This document shows, piece by piece, positions 1 to 6,123 of a stretch of DNA of 29,776 nt. Below the pieces are notes generated by a model that made no database searches, was not told the DNA's origin, and saw only the letters and a list, made by a program, of their open reading frames with translations. A program made the translations under genes and the position numbers. Numbering within the stretch: position 1 is the stretch's first letter; each line of letters begins with the position of its first letter. Origin of the DNA: Nitrosopumilaceae archaeon (lineage in GTDB: Archaea; Thermoproteota; Nitrososphaeria; Nitrososphaerales; Nitrosopumilaceae); NCBI GenBank assembly GCA_021296165.1, contig JAGWAW010000001.1, forward strand, positions 1 to 29,776, read 5' to 3'.

Positions 1-108
1 ATACACCTGTCTGGATAGGCTTTTGGGGGTCAGATTTGAGGCATTTGGATCAATCACCCGTCTTTGCGGGAGGAACCGTATTGTAGCAGCTCACCATCGG
101 GCGTGCGG

Positions 109-212
109 CCCCGCGCCGTCCACGCGGGCGCCGGGGCTCCCAAGATACCCCGCACAGGAGCCCCAGATCCGGCATGTACTGAAGCTCCCGTTCCCATTAG
201 GATCAGGGGAGC
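109..212. other. Non-coding stretch with two short potential hairpins
   Basis: No convincing gene lies in the first 250 bases. The stretch can form GC-rich hairpins: GGGGCTCC at 133-140 pairs with GGAGCCCC at 157-164 (16-nt loop), and GCTCCC at 184-189 pairs with GGGAGC at 207-212. It may be the 3' untranslated end of the oxidase transcript, the end of a gene outside the window, or an unrecognised structured RNA. GC-rich DNA makes short stems by chance, so the support is weak. Confidence 0.25.
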
Positions 213-220
213 CGAACCCG

Positions 221-245
221 CTTAAATTCAAATAAAAATATGGTA
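221..245 (-). terminator. T-rich terminator of the multicopper oxidase gene
   Basis: Read on the minus strand, the sequence just after the oxidase stop codon contains ATATTTTTATTTGAATTTAA, an abrupt T-rich tract in GC-rich surroundings. Archaeal termination commonly uses such oligo-T tracts without a strong hairpin. The position supports termination here, though readthrough cannot be judged from sequence. Confidence 0.4.
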
Positions 246-251
246 TGTTGT

Positions 252-3200
252 CTAGTCGTTATTGGCGGATCCCAATGGATCCAAGTGCTCGTTTTCTAGT
301 GACTCGAGGAATCCTACTATCTCTTCTCCGCATAACCGTTCGCTTAGTGCTCCCTGGTCATCGGAACATGCCTTAATGGTCTGTTGAACCCAACCCGCAT
401 AGACGTTCGGAACCGCAAGGAGGCCCTGTCCGCCCATTCCGGCGTGATCATAGACCCTGTCGTCCGTGTCGGTATCGAACTCCTGTGCGAGGACAACCTT
501 TCCGACAACCCTCGCGTCGAGGGCGTTGCCGTTTCCGTTGGGATCTGGATCAACGACGATCAGGGCATTGGAGAACTTGCTGGATACATATGCCAAGTAT
601 CCACCGCCCTCCTTTGCGCCCCACTGCACGCCGTGACAACCAGGATCACATGGAAGGGTCGCGACAATCTCGTCCGTGCGCGTATCAACAACGGTAATTG
701 CCGTGCCGAGTGTGTGCGCCGTGACCACCCATCTGTCGTCCGGGCTGACGGGGGTCTGTATCGGGAGCCCCACTATGCTGCCGGTTCCGGCGATTATATC
801 GATCTGCTTGGTGATGGTATTGGTCTCAAGGTCAATCACCGACAGGTAGTTTCCTAGAAAGTCGGCAGTATAGAACTTTGAGACGTCGCCCATCATGCCG
901 GTTGCAATTGGCGCAATCAGGAGGGTGCTGTCAGGATTGCCCGCGTGTGTGGGGGCAGTAACGGTGCCCTCTTCCAAATCTATGATTGATGCCTTCAGGC
1001 CGACAAAGTCGGGGGTTACCATCGTTGAGCCGTCGCTGGAAATCCAGTGGCCGTGCGGGTGCGAGCGCGGGCCGGTGGAGATCTGCTGGATCACCTCCAA
1101 GGTGTTAGGATCTACAACCGTAACCTGCTCCTCGCCGTTCATTGCAAGGTAGATGTTGCCCTCGTTGCTGCCTGCGGGCGCAGTCATGACATGCGAGGGG
1201 GACTCGCCCACGTACATGTCTTTGATGACGTTGCCGCTTTCGCGCTCAAACGTCACCATCCTCTTGTCGAACCACTGGGTCTGATATATGACCTCGTTCT
1301 TGGCATCAGCCCACAAGTTGTGCGGATGGTTCAATCCAAAGTTGGAGTGCAGTCTCTGTGGATCGTTAATGCCTATGTTCGGCAGTGCAAGCTTGCGCTC
1401 AATGCTCCAGTCGTCGGCGTTTACCACAGTAATGGTACCTGGCTTGTCCGCGTGCGTGCCCAACAGGTTCTTGCCTATCGTGGCCTCAAACTGCGTATTC
1501 ACCCAGATCTCGCCGATCCCGCTGACTGACGGAATATCCGCACTAAGGGGCACGGAGCTGTCCAAGCCCAGAGGCAGGATGGTTGATGCAACCGTTCCGG
1601 TGTTGGGGTTGGACGGAGCCGTCAGTTCCGCAATGGTGCCCACGGTGTCGCCACCGACTAGGAATATCCACACGTCGTTATTGTTTGTGGTCAGTGGTGC
1701 GGGTGGAAGGTTCACATTCCATGTCTCTTGGGTGTAATCCTTCCAGCTGGCTGGGTCGGTGATTGCGTAGAAGGTCTTGAGCAAGGATATCACCACTCCG
1801 ATCAACGGATCGGCCGGACTTACGGACACCGTTGTCGGGAAGGACGTGCCGGTTCGGGTGAGAACAGTCAGGTTGTCAGAGAGGTCCAACAGCGGAATTG
1901 TCGTACCGCCGGCTTCCCTGTTTACGTTGCCCAAGTGAATGTTTGTCGTCGGGTCGTCCACTATGACGGCGCTGAGCATGTACGGGTGTATCTTGCAGAC
2001 AAACACATACAGGCCTGGCTCATCAAGTGTGGCCGGGAGACCGTTGTCCCCGGTGATGAACGTGGAGCCCCGTATACCCATCTGGGTATCAAAGAGTCCG
2101 ATGCCGGCCTGCGTCAGTATGCCGTTCCCGCCAAGCGGCCCGTCAGAGGCGGCGGCGGTCGGATATATCAGCAATGTGATGGTGTGCTTTGTCTGAGAGT
2201 CCTTCATGCCAAAGAGCACGGTCTGACCCGCCTCTATGACCGCCAAGGAGCGGCCTTCCGAATCGGCAAAGCCAGAAGACAGTATGCCCAGATAGTCTAG
2301 CGGGAATCCTGTTCCCTCGTTGGGGTTCGGATTCAATGACGTAAGCAGGGGCTCTGTGGCGTTTTCGCCGACTGTCAGGCTGGATGCGGCTAGGGTGTCG
2401 TCAAGGACGTCCGTAAATCCAGAATCCAGCGTCTTCATCCAAAGTCCCGGCTCGTCGCTAAGCGTAAAGACGGCGCCGATCTCTGGCAGTGTATCACTGT
2501 CGTCGACCACCATCATCATGCCGGTCATGCCGGCTTCCATGTGCTCAAATACGTGGCAGTGGTACATCCAGCCTTCCGTGCCGGTGTGCTCGTTTCCGTT
2601 GTCGCTAGCTTCAATGACGAACGTGTGGCGCTGCAATGGGACAATCTCCTTTACGTCAATGATGTCGGCTGCGCCCCCGGTGGCCTCAATCCAGCGGTGG
2701 CCATGAAGATGGAAGGCGTGGGTCTCATCACCCATGCCAATTACGTGGTACCTTACTTTGGCGCCGTCGGTTGCGTAGAGAGGCGGATTGGTCCACAGGG
2801 GGGTCTGCCTGATGTCGTCGGTGGTGGCGCTGCCGTCATTGTTTACGTCATTGTCTATCTCCATTCCATAGAAGACGCTTGTGCCCAAGACCTTGGAGGA
2901 TACCATCCAAAGGACGAACTCCTTCTCTATATCCTCAACCGGAATGGCATCTGCCGTCCCGGTCTGGCCGTTGACAAAGCCGCCAACCATGCCGCTTGCG
3001 GGGTTTACGATGACAGTTCCAAACAGTCCTAGGTCCTCGGAGCCGATTTCGTTCTTGCTGAAGGTGTGGTCATGGTATGGCCATGTCCCGGCGGTTCCGG
3101 CGCCGACGTCCCATTCGTAGGTCACCGACTCGCCGCAGGTGGCGGCGGATTCGGAGGTGGCCCCGGTAATATGCATACGCTGGTAGCTCGCATCGTCCTG

Positions 3201-3611
3201 AATTGAGTAGTGGACACCATGGACGTGAATTCCAAGGTATGAGTTCTCGTTTGGTCCGTTGCTGCCGATGACATAGTTGTCCTTGCAGGCCGAATTTTTC
3301 AGGTGCAGTGTAACCACATCTCCCTCGGTAAACACCAAGGTTGGCCCGGGGATCGATGGTTTGGTGCTGAACCTGTCGATTACGGATGCGCCGTCAATCT
3401 CATATGCTGCGAGCTTGTACGCATACATCTCGTCGGGCATCTTTACCGCCTCCATCCAGATCTCGTGAGAGACCGGGGTGGCGGCTTCTGCAGCGAATGG
3501 TATATCAACGCCCTGCTGAGTAGCACTGTTGGTCTGGTCAAAGTTATAAGCAATCACTGGCGCTAAAGCCAGTGAAAGAATAATAGTAGCGATCAGCATT
3601 GTTTTAGTCAT
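252..3611 (-). CDS. Secreted multicopper oxidase fused to a cupredoxin domain and a beta-propeller
   Basis: 1119-residue extracytoplasmic copper protein. The start (ATG at 3611) gives a clean signal peptide (MTKTM then a hydrophobic stretch to about residue 22) and a TATA-like box 27 nt upstream; the frame stays open to 3839, but that is promoter DNA. Residues about 40-370 form a multicopper oxidase with all four histidine clusters: HVHGVH near 129, HDH near 180, HLHGH near 301, and HCHxxxHxxxxM at 351-362, which supplies type 1, 2 and 3 copper ligands including the axial Met. Residues about 420-550 form a plastocyanin-like domain with His near 475 and CKIHPYM at 539-545. Residues about 660-1060 carry YVTN-type propeller repeats (for example VTVVDPNTLEVI and LSVIDLETNTI). 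Thaumarchaeal oxidases of this general type are linked to copper-based nitrogen and electron-transfer chemistry; the substrate here is unknown. Confidence 0.9.
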   Translation of the reverse strand: MTKTMLIATIILSLALAPVIAYNFDQTNSATQQGVDIPFAAEAATPVSHEIWMEAVKMPDEMYAYKLAAYEIDGASVIDRFSTKPSIPGPTLVFTEGDVVTLHLKNSACKDNYVIGSNGPNENSYLGIHVHGVHYSIQDDASYQRMHITGATSESAATCGESVTYEWDVGAGTAGTWPYHDHTFSKNEIGSEDLGLFGTVIVNPASGMVGGFVNGQTGTADAIPVEDIEKEFVLWMVSSKVLGTSVFYGMEIDNDVNNDGSATTDDIRQTPLWTNPPLYATDGAKVRYHVIGMGDETHAFHLHGHRWIEATGGAADIIDVKEIVPLQRHTFVIEASDNGNEHTGTEGWMYHCHVFEHMEAGMTGMMMVVDDSDTLPEIGAVFTLSDEPGLWMKTLDSGFTDVLDDTLAASSLTVGENATEPLLTSLNPNPNEGTGFPLDYLGILSSGFADSEGRSLAVIEAGQTVLFGMKDSQTKHTITLLIYPTAAASDGPLGGNGILTQAGIGLFDTQMGIRGSTFITGDNGLPATLDEPGLYVFVCKIHPYMLSAVIVDDPTTNIHLGNVNREAGGTTIPLLDLSDNLTVLTRTGTSFPTTVSVSPADPLIGVVISLLKTFYAITDPASWKDYTQETWNVNLPPAPLTTNNNDVWIFLVGGDTVGTIAELTAPSNPNTGTVASTILPLGLDSSVPLSADIPSVSGIGEIWVNTQFEATIGKNLLGTHADKPGTITVVNADDWSIERKLALPNIGINDPQRLHSNFGLNHPHNLWADAKNEVIYQTQWFDKRMVTFERESGNVIKDMYVGESPSHVMTAPAGSNEGNIYLAMNGEEQVTVVDPNTLEVIQQISTGPRSHPHGHWISSDGSTMVTPDFVGLKASIIDLEEGTVTAPTHAGNPDSTLLIAPIATGMMGDVSKFYTADFLGNYLSVIDLETNTITKQIDIIAGTGSIVGLPIQTPVSPDDRWVVTAHTLGTAITVVDTRTDEIVATLPCDPGCHGVQWGAKEGGGYLAYVSSKFSNALIVVDPDPNGNGNALDARVVGKVVLAQEFDTDTDDRVYDHAGMGGQGLLAVPNVYAGWVQQTIKACSDDQGALSERLCGEEIVGFLESLENEHLDPLGSANND

Positions 3612-3633
3612 TGGGGCATCGCACATATTTTCC

Positions 3634-3642
3634 ACTATATAC
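3634..3642 (-). promoter_or_regulatory. TATA-like box of the multicopper oxidase gene
   Basis: On the minus strand GTATATAGT is centred 27 nt before the ATG at 3611, the spacing expected for a leaderless archaeal transcript. This is the main reason for rejecting the longer open frame. Confidence 0.6.
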
Positions 3643-3662
3643 ACCCACCGATACAAAGTACC

Positions 3663-3745
3663 GTACGCGTTTAGGCTCAGCACAAGTATCTGATCGCTTT
3701 CACTGACATGTTTGGTACAATTTACATGGTTTGAACATAATATGG
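3663..3745. repeat. Upstream element, copy A (shared with the thermosome gene)
   Basis: This 83-bp block closely matches 16171-16248 upstream of the thermosome gene. Shared parts include CGTTTAGGCTCA at the inner edge, GTATCTG in the middle, and a 35-nt block (3711-3745 against 16214-16248) with 29 identities whose six differences are all transitions. The inner edge lies 52 nt before the oxidase start codon; copy B lies 51 nt before its own. A reversed copy of the inner-edge motif, GCTGAGCCTAGACGCATAC, lies at 3823-3841. The block could be an activator or repressor site, or a small mobile element. Confidence 0.75.
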
Positions 3746-3898
3746 CCAGATCATCCTCTACATACACATAAGAGCTGGCAAACGTGTTGTAAAAGCGCTT
3801 TTTGTGTATTTTCTGACATAACGCTGAGCCTAGACGCATACGCAGAAACCGGGAATCATATGCTGAGTAACAATGCGCGACATACGCATACCCGAAGT

Positions 3899-3907
3899 TT
3901 TATGTAT
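3899..3907 (+). promoter_or_regulatory. TATA-like box of the small CxxC protein gene
   Basis: TTTATGTAT is centred about 29 nt before the ATG at 3932. It favours that start over the in-frame ATGs at 3902 and 3914. Confidence 0.45.
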
Positions 3908-3931
3908 GACGCGATGAAACGTCCACATACC

Positions 3932-4123
3932 ATGAAATGTTCCATCTGCGGCCGCATATCGGCCAACGGCGACCACGCCGACTGCGCCGAGAGACTCCGC
4001 ATAGAGCTGGAGGATGAGAACCAGAAGAGGACGGCCGCCGAAAGGACCAGCCTGAACGGCGCCGAGCTGGGAGCCGAGCTCCGTGCCCTGCTGAACCACA
4101 TGGGGAGCCAGAGGCGCGACTAG
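3932..4123 (+). CDS. Small CxxC zinc-binding-like protein
   Basis: 63-residue hypothetical protein. It opens with MKCSIC and continues to HADC by about residue 18, so a CxxC pair followed by His and Cys could bind one zinc ion. The rest is charged and probably helical (about residues 20-55, rich in Glu, Arg and Leu), perhaps a short coiled coil. The start at 3932 is chosen because a TATA-like box lies about 29 nt upstream and the zinc motif then begins the protein. Its stop overlaps that of the convergent flavoprotein gene in the palindrome CTAG at 4120-4123. No family is recognised with certainty. Confidence 0.6.
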   Translation: MKCSICGRISANGDHADCAERLRIELEDENQKRTAAERTSLNGAELGAELRALLNHMGSQRRD

Positions 4124-5268
4124 GCGCGCCGTACCCGGCAGTCCAGCCAGCCGGCGAGGCGGTCCCGCTCAAACTGCAGCTTTGCCTCCAGGTTGGACCG
4201 CGTGGGGTCGCTCAGTTTGGTGGTCGACGCAAAGGCGTCCACCTCTATTATGGAGGCCGTCTCCCGGCCCGACTCGATAAAGCAGCCGCCCCGCCCGTCG
4301 AAGGGATCCGGACCGGACCCGCCCGTGATATCGGCCACTATGCAGCCGGCCACCACCGCTCCCTCGCCCTCGGCGAAGACACCCGCCTTGGGTACGGGGG
4401 CCTTTCCGGCCGGGAGCGTGGTAATGTCGCCCACCGCGAATATGTTGCGAAAGCGTGTCCGGCCCATCCGGTCTATCCTGATGAACGGGTCGCCTCCGGC
4501 CAGCCCTGAGACTACCGGGGGCAGGGTGTGCGGCGGAACGGCCACCAAGAGGTCGAACGCGGCCCCACCCTCCTCAAATTCCAGACCGGCCGGCCCCACC
4601 GACACGACCTTGCAGGAGCCGTGGAACCGTATGTTCTCGGCGCGCAGCATCTCCAGCACGCGCCCGCTGACCTCGGGGCCGGCGGCCGGCAGGGTTATGG
4701 GCGCCGGGCCGTACACGTCTATATCTATGTGATCGCGCCTGCCCCTCTCCCGGAGCAGCGAGTCCATCAGCAGCGCCGCCTCGTAGGGGGCCGGGGGGCA
4801 CTTGTAGGGCATTCCGGTTATAGCCACGGCGATACGACCTGACTCCATGTTCAGGAGTCGCTCCCGGATGGACGCCAGATGGCCATGGTCGTACAGGTTG
4901 AGCCCGTGCTCGGCCAAGCCCGGAACCCTCTCGGGGGAGAGCCGCGCCCCCAGGGCCACCACCAGATAGTCGTACCTCAGGGAACCAGCGGAGGTCTCCA
5001 CCATCCTAGATGATGGGTCTATCCGCTCTATCTCGGCCTTCATAAAGTCGATTTCCCGGCCGGCGAGGTTCCCCAGGGGAGCCGCCGACTCCTCGAAGGT
5101 GCGCGTTCCCCGGATTATCCACAGCTTGGCAAAGCCCACCATGAACCACTCCCTCCTGTCCACCAGGGTTATCCTCACCCTGCCGGGGGGCAGGGCGTCC
5201 CGGATGGCGTTGGCCGCCGACAGCCCGCCGAAGCCGCCGCCCAGCACCACCACGTGGGGTACCGGCAC
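4120..5268 (-). CDS. FAD-dependent pyridine nucleotide-disulfide oxidoreductase, SQR-like
   Basis: 382-residue flavoprotein of the sulfide:quinone oxidoreductase / type II NADH dehydrogenase superfamily. The FAD-binding loop GGGFGG is at 10-15, the YLVVALGA strand at 101-108, and the second FAD contact FAVGD at 277-281. The segment MPYKCPPAPYE (153-163) is typical of SQR-like proteins, with Cys157 in the place of a redox cysteine; the full three-cysteine set of classical SQR is not evident, so sulfide as substrate is uncertain. It has no membrane segment but could bind the membrane surface and reduce quinone. The start is GTG at 5268, three bases after the stop of the upstream SDR gene, so the two are probably cotranscribed. 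Confidence 0.85.
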   Translation of the reverse strand: MPVPHVVVLGGGFGGLSAANAIRDALPPGRVRITLVDRREWFMVGFAKLWIIRGTRTFEESAAPLGNLAGREIDFMKAEIERIDPSSRMVETSAGSLRYDYLVVALGARLSPERVPGLAEHGLNLYDHGHLASIRERLLNMESGRIAVAITGMPYKCPPAPYEAALLMDSLLRERGRRDHIDIDVYGPAPITLPAAGPEVSGRVLEMLRAENIRFHGSCKVVSVGPAGLEFEEGGAAFDLLVAVPPHTLPPVVSGLAGGDPFIRIDRMGRTRFRNIFAVGDITTLPAGKAPVPKAGVFAEGEGAVVAGCIVADITGGSGPDPFDGRGGCFIESGRETASIIEVDAFASTTKLSDPTRSNLEAKLQFERDRLAGWLDCRVRRA

Positions 5269-5271
5269 GTC

Positions 5272-6030
5272 CTAGCGCTCCTGCGCGGTGGGCCGTATCA
5301 GTATCTCGTTTACGCTCACGTGTTTTGGCGAGGAGACCGCGTATACGACCGCCTCGGCTATGTCTTCTGACCGCAGGGTCTCCATCTTCTTAGATCCCTC
5401 CACGAAGCCCTTCAGGGAGTCGTCAGTTATGGTGTCTGTGAGCTCGGTGGCCACCACCCCCGGCTCTATGCAGGTGACCCGTATACCCTTTCTCGAGCTC
5501 AGCTCCTGCCGCAGCCCCTCGCTGAAGGCCGTGACGGCGTGCTTGGTGGCGCAGTAGACGCTCCCGGCCGGAAAGACTATCCGGCCGGCCACCGAGGAGA
5601 CGTTCACGATATGCCCGGAGCCGGCCCCCAGCATGTGGGGCAGGGCGGCAGCGGTGCAGTACAGGACGCCCTTTATGTTCACGTCTATCATACGATCCCA
5701 CTCGTCCACGTGCAGGTTCTTCACGAAGCTGAGCGGCATCAGGCCGGCGTTGTTCACCAGCACATCCACGCGGCCCCACCTCTCGGCCGTGTCGTCCACG
5801 AATGCCTTGCACTGGTCCTGCTTGGTGACGTCCACCGTATACGAGGCTGCCGTGCCGCCGGCCACCGCTATCTCCGACTCCAGATCCTTAAGCCGTTCGG
5901 TCCGCCGGGCCCCCAGCGCCACCCGCATGCCACTCCCGGCCAATGCCAAGGCCGTGGCGCGGCCTATGCCGCTGCTAGCTCCTGTCACCACAGCGACTCT
6001 CTCAGACAACGCGGGCCCTCCCCGAACCAT
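5272..6030 (-). CDS. Short-chain dehydrogenase/reductase (SDR family)
   Basis: About 250-residue classical SDR. It shows the Rossmann cofactor motif TGASSGIG near residue 16, NNAG near 90, the catalytic Ser in NVSSVAG, and the YxxxK pair in YCATK. An Arg-rich segment after the second strand (GARRTERL) suggests a preference for NADP(H). The substrate cannot be read from sequence. The ATG at 6030 is listed, but TTG at 6009 may be the true start: it gives MSERVAVVTGAS, has GGAGGG just upstream, and lies about 27 nt from a TATA-like GTATTTACG. It is the first gene of a tight pair with the SQR-like flavoprotein. Confidence 0.88.
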   Translation of the reverse strand: MVRGGPALSERVAVVTGASSGIGRATALALAGSGMRVALGARRTERLKDLESEIAVAGGTAASYTVDVTKQDQCKAFVDDTAERWGRVDVLVNNAGLMPLSFVKNLHVDEWDRMIDVNIKGVLYCTAAALPHMLGAGSGHIVNVSSVAGRIVFPAGSVYCATKHAVTAFSEGLRQELSSRKGIRVTCIEPGVVATELTDTITDDSLKGFVEGSKKMETLRSEDIAEAVVYAVSSPKHVSVNEILIRPTAQER

Positions 6031-6123
6031 TCGTAAATACCTTGTGGACGGGTTTTAGCCGCGGCCAGCGCCAAGACTGTACCCTCGGGAATACGGGCAG
6101 GTATCGGGTCCCGGATTCGGCCG

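Noticed and set aside
3612..3839. N-terminal extension of the multicopper oxidase frame
   Set aside because: It covers the TATA-like box and the shared upstream element, and the true signal peptide begins at 3611.
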